A stretch of DNA of 12,481 nt from Bacteroidales bacterium (GTDB taxonomy: Bacteria; Bacteroidota; Bacteroidia; Bacteroidales; Muribaculaceae). The translations under genes and the position numbers were made by a program. The stretch spans positions 1-12,481 of the forward strand of contig DXYS01000082.1 of NCBI GenBank assembly GCA_019415705.1, written 5' to 3'. The notes beneath the pieces were generated by a model. The model was given only the letters and a program-made list of their open reading frames with translations. It did no database searches and was not told the origin of the DNA. Positions 1 to 5,986 of this stretch are shown in pieces. Each line of letters begins with the position of its first letter. The first letter of the stretch is position 1.

Positions 1-617
1 GTCGAGCCCATCTCGGTCTTGAACATGAGGTTGAACTGGCGCACATCGGTCCAGTTGCGCGTGCCTGAAATCGGGCATACAATTTCCTCGTCGATGATAA
101 TCTGACGGAGCTCGTCGAGATTGTTATCGTTCATTGCCTTGGCAAAACGCTCGTGCAGAGCCTCTCGGCGTGCGCGGTGCTCGCAGACACGAGGATTGGT
201 CTCGCGGAAAAGAGCCTCGTCAAAGCTTTCGCCGAAACGTTTGGCAGCTTTGGCAACCTCTTTGTCGATTTTCTCGTCATATTTGGCAATCTGATCCTCG
301 ATGAGCACATCGGCGCGATAACGCTTCTTAGAGTCGCGGTTATCAATCAGAGGGTCATTGAAAGCATCGACGTGGCCGGAAGCCTTCCAGATGGTCGGGT
401 GCATGAAAATGGCAGAGTCGATACCGACGATATTCTCGTGCAGAAGGGTCATCGCGTCCCACCAGTAACGTTTTATATTGTTTTTGAGCTCGACGCCGTT
501 CTGACCGTAGTCATAGACGGCCGAGAGCCCGTCATAGATTTCACTTGATTGAAAGACAAAACCGTACTCTTTGGCGTGAGAGACGATTTTTTTGAAGACA
601 TCTTCTTGCTGTGCCAT
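1..617 (-). CDS. glyS: Glycyl-tRNA synthetase, N-terminal part (cut by window edge)
   Basis: Class II glycyl-tRNA synthetase, which charges tRNA-Gly with glycine in the cytoplasm. Reading the minus strand from the ATG at 615-617 gives 205 intact codons that run off the left edge, so the C-terminal part is missing. The visible part carries hallmarks of the single-chain (dimeric) GlyRS: SSEIYDGLSAVYDYGQNG at about residues 24-41, GVELKNNIKRYWW at 41-53, and MHPTIWKASGHVDAFNDPL at 72-90. This is the archaeal/eukaryotic-like form common in Bacteroidota, not the alpha2-beta2 GlyQ/GlyS form. It is divergent from proC across a 193-base gap and has its own Bacteroidota-type -7 element. Identification is by recognition of family motifs and is strong; nothing can be said about the missing C-terminus. 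Confidence 0.93.
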   Translation of the reverse strand, partial: MAQQEDVFKKIVSHAKEYGFVFQSSEIYDGLSAVYDYGQNGVELKNNIKRYWWDAMTLLHENIVGIDSAIFMHPTIWKASGHVDAFNDPLIDNRDSKKRYRADVLIEDQIAKYDEKIDKEVAKAAKRFGESFDEALFRETNPRVCEHRARREALHERFAKAMNDNNLDELRQIIIDEEIVCPISGTRNWTDVRQFNLMFKTEMGS

Positions 618-664
618 TTTATATGTGATGTATTGATTATATTAATTATAAGTCTAACAATCGG

Positions 665-672
665 CAAAATTA
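665..672 (-). promoter_or_regulatory. -7 promoter element for glyS
   Basis: The minus strand reads TAATTTTG, a perfect match to the Bacteroidota -7 consensus TAnnTTTG, about 48 bases upstream of the glyS ATG. No good TTTG -33 box is found at the expected 19-21 base spacing, so only the -7 element is called. Confidence 0.5.
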
Positions 673-752
673 ATGATTTTTTTCACACTTATCCCACTTT
701 GATTCTAAAAAGGTCTTAAAAGAGAGCGCTGAGGACAATATACTGACAAAAA

Positions 753-784
753 TTTGATGCAAAAGGGCAAATGACTTAATTTTG
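753..784 (+). promoter_or_regulatory. Promoter of proC-ssb
   Basis: TTTG at 753-756 and TAATTTTG at 777-784 are separated by exactly 20 bases, matching the Bacteroidota housekeeping-sigma promoter (TTTG, N19-21, TAnnTTTG). Transcription would start near 790, leaving a short leader of about 20 bases before the proC ATG at 811. Confidence 0.75.
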
Positions 785-810
785 CACAATACACTCAAGC
801 TACAGACACT

Positions 811-1608
811 ATGAAGAAAATATCAGTTATCGGAGTCGGAAACATGGGCGGAGCCATTGCCATCGGACTCGCCCGTAGCGGCTACGCGGTCGCAGTCACT
901 AACCGTTCGGGCGTGATGCCCGACTATCTTGCCGGTTTTGAAAATATCACCATGGCGGAGTCAAATGCAGATGCCGCAAAAGGCTCTGACGTAATAATTA
1001 TCGCTGTCAAAAGCTCGAGTTTCAAGGCGGTAGTCGACGATATCGGCAAATCGGTCGACTTTAACCACAGCGTCATCGTGGTGCTCTGCGCCGACTTACG
1101 CATCGCCCAGATTGAAGAGGACTTCGCCGATTATGACAAAGCGCCTATGATTGCACGCCTGATGCCCAACACGGCCGTGGCTGTCGGTCAGAGCATGTCA
1201 TTTATCTGCACAAATGCCTATGCTGCAGCTTATTCAGCCGAGTTATGTAAGGTTTTCAGTCCGCTTGGCCGTGTCGAGGTTATAGACGAGACCAAATTCT
1301 CGGCCGCCACACTGCTCTGCTCATGCGGCATAGCTTATGCCTACAGATATATCCGCGCATCTGTCGAGGGCGCGGTAGCCCTTGGTTTTGAGCCTCGCGA
1401 GGCACGTAATTACATCTGTCAGACGCTTCGCGGAGCTGCCGACATGCTTGAGCATTATGACCTTAACCCCGAGGTCGCCATCGACATGGTGACGACTCCC
1501 GGCGGTCTGACCATAGCCGGTCTCAATGACATGGAGCGCGCCGGCTTCACCCCCGCTGTCCTCGCCGGTCTGCGCCGCCGCAACTCTCAGATTGATTTCA
1601 TAGACTGA
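811..1608 (+). CDS. proC: Pyrroline-5-carboxylate reductase
   Basis: Reduces 1-pyrroline-5-carboxylate to L-proline with NAD(P)H, the last step of proline synthesis, in the cytoplasm. The 265-residue protein has the usual family length. It opens with a Rossmann nucleotide-binding loop, GVGNMGG at residues 8-14, and the C-terminal dimerisation domain carries the family signature TTPGGLTIAGLNDMERAGF in the last 45 residues. The ATG at 811 lies about 27 bases after a well-formed promoter, which supports this start. The gene is followed after only 10 bases by ssb, so the two are probably co-transcribed; that pairing is not an obvious pathway link. The family call is firm from the N-terminal loop plus the C-terminal signature. 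Confidence 0.93.
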   Translation: MKKISVIGVGNMGGAIAIGLARSGYAVAVTNRSGVMPDYLAGFENITMAESNADAAKGSDVIIIAVKSSSFKAVVDDIGKSVDFNHSVIVVLCADLRIAQIEEDFADYDKAPMIARLMPNTAVAVGQSMSFICTNAYAAAYSAELCKVFSPLGRVEVIDETKFSAATLLCSCGIAYAYRYIRASVEGAVALGFEPREARNYICQTLRGAADMLEHYDLNPEVAIDMVTTPGGLTIAGLNDMERAGFTPAVLAGLRRRNSQIDFID

Positions 1609-1618
1609 CACGACGGCC

Positions 1619-1942
1619 ATGAACAAAGTATTTTTACTCGGCAACGTCGGCTCCGACCCGCAGATAAGATATGTCGAGCGCAGACCTGTAGCATCATTTT
1701 CGCTCGCCACAAACGAGGCTGCGCGTCAAGCTGCAAACGGGGCGACTATACCCGAGCGTACCGAGTGGCATAACATCGTGATGACCGATCAAGCTGCCGA
1801 GTTTGCCGAAAAATATATACGCCGCGGGTCGCGCCTGTTAGTCGAGGGCACGCTCCGCACACGCTACTGGGAAGACCGCAACGCCATAAAACGCACAATC
1901 ACGGAAATCTACGTCGAGCGATATGAATTGTTAGGGAGGTGA
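1619..1942 (+). CDS. ssb: Short single-stranded DNA-binding protein (OB fold, no acidic tail)
   Basis: Single-stranded DNA-binding protein of the bacterial SSB family, expected to coat ssDNA during replication and repair. The N-terminus MNKVFLLGNVGSDPQIRY, the central TEWHNIV at about 48-54, and GSRLLVEGTLRTRYWED at 70-86 are classic SSB OB-fold strands. The protein ends at 107 residues, immediately after the OB fold (...VERYELLGR). The flexible linker and acidic C-terminal tip (DDDIPF-like) that recruit partner proteins in canonical SSB are missing. The frame closes at a normal stop and no tail can be read in another frame just beyond, so this looks like a naturally short paralogue rather than a truncated gene. 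It lies 10 bases after proC. A full-length housekeeping SSB is probably encoded elsewhere; that is inference. Confidence 0.88.
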   Translation: MNKVFLLGNVGSDPQIRYVERRPVASFSLATNEAARQAANGATIPERTEWHNIVMTDQAAEFAEKYIRRGSRLLVEGTLRTRYWEDRNAIKRTITEIYVERYELLGR

Positions 1943-1953
1943 AACAATCTATT

Positions 1954-1989
1954 AATTATAGGCCATATAGGCCCTATAAGCCCTATAAA
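1954..1989 (+). repeat. 9-bp tandem repeat upstream of the four-helix-bundle gene
   Basis: Four imperfect 9-bp units lie head to tail: AATTATAGG, CCATATAGG, CCCTATAAG, CCCTATAAA. They end 10 bases before the ATG at 2000 and lie wholly in the leader of that gene. The consensus is about CC(C/A)TATA(A/G)G. No TAnnTTTG promoter is seen between ssb and the gene, so the repeat could be a regulatory tract or a slippage-prone spacer. Confidence 0.75.
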
Positions 1990-1999
1990 TTTAATAATC

Positions 2000-2551
2000 A
2001 TGACAAAAACATTTCTCAGGCAAAAAGGTAATTATCGAGACCTCATAGTCTTTCAAAAGACAGAGTGTATCTATGATATTACCTATTATTTTGCTCATAA
2101 ATACCTTAATATCAGCGACCGTACTATAGACCAAATGATACAGGCGGCAAGGAGCGGTCGACAAAATATTGCCGAGGGATGTGAAGCGGGCACGACATCA
2201 GCCGAAAGTGAAATCAAACTTCTTAATGTGGCTAAGGCGAGTCTACAAGAGCTGCTTCTCGATTATGAAGACTATTTGAGAGTGAGAGACTTGACGCAAT
2301 GGGATATAAACTCAGAGAAAGCGATAATCACAAGGCGCATCTGCTCTCAAAGAAACGACTCGTCTTATTACAAAGAAAAAATCAAGGAGCGAAGCGATGA
2401 AACCATTTGTAATATCGCCATTACATTAATACATCAGGCAGATTTGTTGCTCAGAAGATATATTGAAAAACTTCAGCAAGACTTCCTCGAAAACGGTGGC
2501 ATTAAGGAGCAGATGGATAATGCCCGTGTCAGCTATCGCAACGACAAATAG
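2000..2551 (+). CDS. Four-helix-bundle suffix domain protein (S23/IVP-like)
   Basis: Member of the four-helix-bundle family related to the proteins encoded in 23S rRNA intervening sequences and to the Avd accessory protein of diversity-generating retroelements. Its 183 residues appear to split into the four-helix core (about 1-100) and an extra C-terminal suffix region (about 100-183). The diagnostic motif is QAARSGRQNIAEG at about 48-60, followed by S..SEIKLLNVAKASLQELL at about 67-87, as in the family. The start GNYRDLIVFQKTE matches the usual (Y)xxLxVWQKA-type opening. The cellular role is unknown; basic helical bundles of this type are thought to bind nucleic acid. The gene is AT-richer than its neighbours and sits between housekeeping genes, suggesting an accessory origin. 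No reverse transcriptase or variable repeat is nearby, so a DGR role is not supported. Confidence 0.8.
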   Translation: MTKTFLRQKGNYRDLIVFQKTECIYDITYYFAHKYLNISDRTIDQMIQAARSGRQNIAEGCEAGTTSAESEIKLLNVAKASLQELLLDYEDYLRVRDLTQWDINSEKAIITRRICSQRNDSSYYKEKIKERSDETICNIAITLIHQADLLLRRYIEKLQQDFLENGGIKEQMDNARVSYRNDK

Positions 2552-2592
2552 TCTTTTTCTTTCATCTCCTCTTTCAAAAAAAGTAAAAATTA

Positions 2593-2624
2593 TTTGCCGG
2601 ATTAAAAGCAAATTTATAGCTTTG
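2593..2624 (+). promoter_or_regulatory. Promoter of the aromatic amino acid operon
   Basis: TTTG at 2593-2596 and TAGCTTTG at 2617-2624 are separated by 20 bases, a full match to the Bacteroidota promoter consensus. The start of transcription would be near 2630, about 14 bases before the leader-peptide ATG and about 170 bases before pheA. The long leader therefore contains both the leader ORF and the attenuator. Confidence 0.8.
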
Positions 2625-2643
2625 TGGCGTTAATCAAAACAAA

Positions 2644-2715
2644 ATGACACGATTTTACGCATACGCCTATTTTTATTATTTCTATTTTGAGAATAGAGAC
2701 GGGCTGCATGCGTGA
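2644..2715 (+). CDS. Phe/Tyr-rich leader peptide of the pheA operon (attenuator sensor)
   Basis: A 23-residue ORF starting at ATG 2644 and ending with TGA 2713-2715. Residues 3-15 read RFYAYAYFYYFYF: four Phe (4, 10, 13, 15) and six Tyr (5, 7, 9, 11, 12, 14) among twelve positions. The remaining residues, ENRDGLHA, are ordinary. Such a run has no plausible protein function and is what ribosome-mediated attenuation uses: scarce charged tRNA-Phe or tRNA-Tyr would stall the ribosome on these codons. It sits about 14 bases after the predicted start site, 37 bases before a Rho-independent terminator, and directly upstream of the Phe and Tyr biosynthesis genes. Both UUU/UUC and UAU/UAC are used. 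There is no Shine-Dalgarno sequence, but an A-rich stretch precedes the ATG, as at other starts in this window. Confidence 0.88.
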   Translation: MTRFYAYAYFYYFYFENRDGLHA

Positions 2716-2762
2716 GTTTTTTAATCAAACGATTTACATTAACGACTACATCAAATCCCGTC
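2698..2762 (+). promoter_or_regulatory. Predicted antiterminator pairing of the attenuator
   Basis: GACGGG at 2698-2703, inside the 3' end of the leader ORF, is the exact reverse complement of CCCGTC at 2757-2762, the core of the terminator's left arm. One bulged base would extend the helix by two pairs (2696-2697 with 2764-2765). A ribosome stalled on most of the Phe/Tyr codons (2653-2688) leaves 2698-2703 free, so this helix can form and block the terminator. A ribosome that reaches the stop codon at 2713 covers 2698-2703, so the terminator forms. A further hairpin, TCTATT 2681-2686 with AATAGA 2692-2697, lies just upstream and may act as a pause hairpin. The pairing is seen in the sequence; the mechanism is inferred. 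Confidence 0.7.
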
Positions 2763-2789
2763 CTCAGTTACTTGAAGACGGGATTTTTT
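2753..2789 (+). terminator. Rho-independent attenuator terminator upstream of pheA
   Basis: The left arm AAATCCCGTC (2753-2762) pairs perfectly with GACGGGATTT (2777-2786). After one C/A mismatch the stem can continue with TCAG (2764-2767) and TTGA (2772-2775), leaving a 4-base loop. A run of six T (2784-2789) follows. It lies 14 bases before the pheA ATG, so it would cut off the whole operon when formed. Confidence 0.88.
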
Positions 2790-2803
2790 GAATTACAGAA
2801 ACA

Positions 2804-3658
2804 ATGAACAAGCTCAAAGTCACAATACAAGGCGTCGCCGGATGCTTTCACGACGCCGCTGCGCGTGAATATTTCGCCGGACATAATGTTGAGACACTGC
2901 CCTTTGACACCTTCCAGCAGATGTTTGATGCTCTTGCCTCTGATGCATCGCTGGTGGGCATCGTAGCCATCGAAAACACCATTGCCGGCAGCCTGTTACA
3001 AAACCACGAGATGCTGCGTCAGAGCCCTCTGCGCATCATCGGCGAATACAAGATGCGCATTTCGCACGTCCTTGCCGCCCTCCCCGGCGAGTCAATAGAC
3101 TCGCTCACCGAGGTCAACTCCCACCCAATGGCTCTGATGCAGTGTGAGCAGTATCTGCGCCGCCACCCTAACCTCAAGATGATTGAACGCTTTGATACCG
3201 CCGGCAGTGCGCGTGACATCGCCGAGCAACATCTTACGGGCCATGCCGCCGTCTGCGGTGAATATGCCGCCGAGCTCTACGGCCTCGACATCCTCGAGAA
3301 AGGCATCGAGACCAACCGCCGCAACTTCACCCGATTTCTGATTATTGCCGACCCGCTGCTCGCAGCCGAAATCGGTCCGCGCGAGTCAGAGATTGACAAG
3401 GCCTCGATAGTCTTCACCCTGCCCCATACCGGCGGCGCGCTGTCAAAAATACTCACAGTCCTGTCATTCTACGATATGAATCTGACAAAGATACAGTCCA
3501 TGCCAATCATCGGCCGCGAGTGGGAGTATAGATTCTACGTAGACCTGACGTTCGAGAGCCTCGTGCGTTATCATCAGGCCATCGAGGCCGTGCGTCCGCT
3601 CGCCGGCGATTTGACAATACTCGGCGAATACGCCCAATGCAACAAACAATTCAAATAA
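2804..3658 (+). CDS. pheA: Prephenate dehydratase with ACT domain
   Basis: Converts prephenate to phenylpyruvate (loss of water and CO2), committing flux to phenylalanine. The 284-residue protein has a catalytic domain (about 1-185) with VAIENTIAGSL at 54-64 and the catalytic NFTRF motif at 174-178 (Thr176), then an ACT regulatory domain (about 200-275). It is a stand-alone dehydratase with no fused chorismate mutase; the mutase is on the DAHP synthase two genes downstream. In the ACT domain the first Phe-contact motif is GAL (211-213), but the usual ESRP is QSMP at 231-234, so feedback by Phe may differ from well-studied homologues. First structural gene after the attenuator, followed after 11 bases by the aminotransferase. 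The call is firm. Confidence 0.95.
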   Translation: MNKLKVTIQGVAGCFHDAAAREYFAGHNVETLPFDTFQQMFDALASDASLVGIVAIENTIAGSLLQNHEMLRQSPLRIIGEYKMRISHVLAALPGESIDSLTEVNSHPMALMQCEQYLRRHPNLKMIERFDTAGSARDIAEQHLTGHAAVCGEYAAELYGLDILEKGIETNRRNFTRFLIIADPLLAAEIGPRESEIDKASIVFTLPHTGGALSKILTVLSFYDMNLTKIQSMPIIGREWEYRFYVDLTFESLVRYHQAIEAVRPLAGDLTILGEYAQCNKQFK

Positions 3659-3669
3659 GACCACACGAT

Positions 3670-4848
3670 ATGCAGCCCACACCTGACTTTGCTCCGGCCG
3701 ACCGCGTCGGACAAATTAAAGAATACTACTTTTCACGAAAACTTAAGGAACTGGCGCGTCTGAACGCCGAGGGCGCCGACATCATCTCGCTCGGCATAGG
3801 CGGTCCCGACTGCCCGCCTGACGACGAGGTCATCGAGACACTATGCCGCGAGGCCCGCAAGCCGGATACACACAGCTATCAGCCGCACGTCGGCGTCCCG
3901 GAGCTGCGACGCGCGTTTGCTGACTGGTATAGCCGCATCTACGGCGTCACCCTCGACCCCACGTCTGAGATTCAGCCGCTGATAGGTTCAAAGGAGGCCG
4001 TGCTGCACCTGTCGCTGACTTTCCTCAATCCCGGCGACGGCGTGCTCGTGCCCGACCCGGGCTATCCGGCCTACACTTCTGTCAGCAAAATGGTCGGAGC
4101 CGAGATTTACACATACGACCTTACCGAGCAACGCGGCTGGCTGCCCGACTTCGACGCATTGGAGCGCCTGCCCTTGGACAAAATCAAAATGATGTGGGTC
4201 AACTATCCCCACATGCCGACGGGCCGCGCCGCCGACCGCGCGACTTTCGAGCGCCTCATCGACTTCGGACGCCGCCACTCGATAATCATAGTCCACGACA
4301 ATCCTTACAGCTTCATACTCAACGACCGTCCGCAGAGCATCCTAAGCGTGCCCGGCGCCAAAGACGTGGCCATCGAACTCAACTCGCTCAGCAAGAGCCA
4401 CAACATGGCCGGATGGCGTGTGGCCATGGCCGCTTCCAATCCGCAGTTCATCTCGTGGATGCTCAAGGTCAAGAGCAACATCGACTCCGGCCAGTTCAAA
4501 CCAGTCATGCTCGCCGCCGCCCGCGCCCTTGAGGCAGACCAAGACTGGTATGACCGTCTCAACGCCACTTACGCAGAGCGTCGCGCCATAGCCGAGCAGA
4601 TTATGGAGGCAATGGGCTGTACCTTTGACCCGCAGCAGCGCGGCATGTTCCTCTGGGGTCGCATCCCTGACACGGTTGCCTCGTCAGAAGAGCTTGCCGA
4701 TGACCTCTTCTATAACGCTAAAGTGTTTGTCACGCCGGGCTTTATCTTCGGCCATAACGGCGAGCGCTACATGCGCGTGTCGCTTTGTGCCAAGCCCGAC
4801 AAACTGCGCGAATCACTCCGACGCATCAAAAATCACCTCAATAAATAA
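3670..4848 (+). CDS. Class I/II PLP aminotransferase, probable aromatic transaminase
   Basis: PLP-dependent fold-type I aminotransferase of 392 residues. The frame opens at an ATG at 3637 that would overlap pheA by 22 bases. The ATG at 3670 gives a normal 11-base gap and an N-terminus typical of the family (DRVGQIKEYYFSRKLKEL), so I chose 3670. Visible motifs are SLGIGGPD (40-47), DPGYPAY (129-135), NYPHMPTG (178-185, the usual NYPNNPTG altered), VHDNPYSF (208-215) and SLSKSHNMAGWR (239-250), in which Lys242 should bind PLP. MRVSLC near the C-terminus holds the substrate-carboxylate Arg. Its place between pheA and the DAHP synthase suggests it aminates phenylpyruvate and 4-hydroxyphenylpyruvate to Phe and Tyr. 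The fold call is firm; the substrate is inferred from context only. Confidence 0.88.
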   Translation: MQPTPDFAPADRVGQIKEYYFSRKLKELARLNAEGADIISLGIGGPDCPPDDEVIETLCREARKPDTHSYQPHVGVPELRRAFADWYSRIYGVTLDPTSEIQPLIGSKEAVLHLSLTFLNPGDGVLVPDPGYPAYTSVSKMVGAEIYTYDLTEQRGWLPDFDALERLPLDKIKMMWVNYPHMPTGRAADRATFERLIDFGRRHSIIIVHDNPYSFILNDRPQSILSVPGAKDVAIELNSLSKSHNMAGWRVAMAASNPQFISWMLKVKSNIDSGQFKPVMLAAARALEADQDWYDRLNATYAERRAIAEQIMEAMGCTFDPQQRGMFLWGRIPDTVASSEELADDLFYNAKVFVTPGFIFGHNGERYMRVSLCAKPDKLRESLRRIKNHLNK

Positions 4849-4869
4849 CAGCCATTAAATCAGACCACT

Positions 4870-5961
4870 ATGTCAGCAGAAGACATGAACGATATAAAGC
4901 CTCTATTCGATGGAATCGCCACCGACAAACCCATTGTAATCGCCGGCCCGTGCAGCGCCGAGACTCGCGAACAGGTCATGGAGACAGCTCGCTCGCTTGC
5001 CGCCAACGGCATCAAGATTTTCAGAGCCGGCATCTGGAAGCCCCGCACTCATCCCGGCGGCTTCGAGGGCATCGGCGAGGAAGGCCTCGCTTGGCTCACC
5101 GAAGTCAAAGAAACTACCGGCATGAAGACGGCCACCGAGGTCGCCAACCGCCATCACGTCGAGGCCGCTCTTGCAGCCGGCGTAGACCTCCTTTGGATTG
5201 GCGCCCGCACCTCGGCCAACCCATTCGCCATGCAGGAGATAGCCGACGCTCTCGCCGAGGCCAAGGCCGACGTCGCCGTATTGGTCAAAAATCCCGTAAA
5301 CCCCGACCTCGAGCTCTGGATTGGCGCTCTGCAGCGCATCTACAACGCCGGCATACGCCGTCTCGGTGCCATCCACCGCGGTTTCAGCGCCTACGGCAAA
5401 CACCTCTACCGTAACCTCCCGCAGTGGCGCATCCCCATCGAGCTGCGCCGACGCTACCCCGGGCTGCCGGTCTTCTGCGACCCCAGCCATATAGGCGGCC
5501 GCCGCGAGCTCGTCGGCCCCATCTCGCAGCAGGCCTTGGACATGAGTTTCAGCGGACTGATTGTCGAGAGCCACTGCGACCCCGACTGCGCATGGAGCGA
5601 CAAATCCCAGCAGGTCACACCCGAAGTCCTTAATTTCATTCTTCACACCCTCGTGCTCCGCGACAAATCCATGTCTACCGAAAGCCTCGCCCTGCTACGC
5701 CAGCAGATAGACCGCATCGACGACGAGCTGCTCGAACTACTTGACAAACGTATGCGCGTGGCCCGCGAAATAGGCCAGTACAAAAAGGAGCACTCGATGC
5801 CCGTCATTCAGGCAGGCCGCTACAACGACCTGATGCAGCGCCGCGTCAACTCGGCACAGGAGATGGGCATGTCGGGCGAATTTATGAAATCCGTCCTCGC
5901 CGCCATCCACGAGGAGTCTGTGCGCCAGCAGATTGAGATTGTCAACGGCCATCCGCTCTGA
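4870..5961 (+). CDS. Bifunctional DAHP synthase / chorismate mutase
   Basis: A 363-residue fusion. Residues about 15-265 form a type I-beta (KDO8P-synthase-like) 3-deoxy-D-arabino-heptulosonate 7-phosphate synthase, condensing PEP and erythrose 4-phosphate at the entry of the shikimate pathway. Its marks are AGPCSAE (25-31, metal-ligand Cys28), KPRTHPGGF (57-65), CDPSHIGGRR (203-212) and ESHCDPDCAWSDKSQQ (233-248). Residues about 270-355 form an AroQ-type chorismate mutase; by ungapped alignment with the E. coli enzyme, Arg277, Arg294 and Lys305 match active-site R11, R28 and K39. In related Bacteroidota fusions the mutase domain also confers prephenate feedback on the synthase (family knowledge). 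Gaps are 21 bases upstream and 25 downstream, inside the attenuated operon. The symbol is left blank because naming varies (aroF, aroG, aroA-pheB). Confidence 0.93.
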   Translation: MSAEDMNDIKPLFDGIATDKPIVIAGPCSAETREQVMETARSLAANGIKIFRAGIWKPRTHPGGFEGIGEEGLAWLTEVKETTGMKTATEVANRHHVEAALAAGVDLLWIGARTSANPFAMQEIADALAEAKADVAVLVKNPVNPDLELWIGALQRIYNAGIRRLGAIHRGFSAYGKHLYRNLPQWRIPIELRRRYPGLPVFCDPSHIGGRRELVGPISQQALDMSFSGLIVESHCDPDCAWSDKSQQVTPEVLNFILHTLVLRDKSMSTESLALLRQQIDRIDDELLELLDKRMRVAREIGQYKKEHSMPVIQAGRYNDLMQRRVNSAQEMGMSGEFMKSVLAAIHEESVRQQIEIVNGHPL

Positions 5962-5986
5962 TTACCAACCAAATTACGATAAGACA

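Noticed and set aside
1931..1943. GGGAGGTGA at the ssb stop, a strong Shine-Dalgarno look-alike
   Set aside because: It lies inside the last ssb codons, no start codon follows at a useful distance, and the phylum rarely uses such sites.
2000..2551. Avd-like accessory protein of a diversity-generating retroelement
   Set aside because: No reverse transcriptase, template repeat or variable repeat is in the window; the C-terminal suffix fits the stand-alone four-helix-bundle suffix family better.
2552..2592. Possible terminator after the four-helix-bundle gene (T-rich and A-rich tracts)
   Set aside because: Only A/T pairing with no GC core; it does not make a convincing Rho-independent hairpin.
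4903..5646. 247-codon open frame on the minus strand, and similar long frames opposite glyS, tyrA-side genes and the exported protein
   Set aside because: These are antisense shadows of GC-rich genes with strong family motifs on the other strand. Their translations show no recognisable domain.
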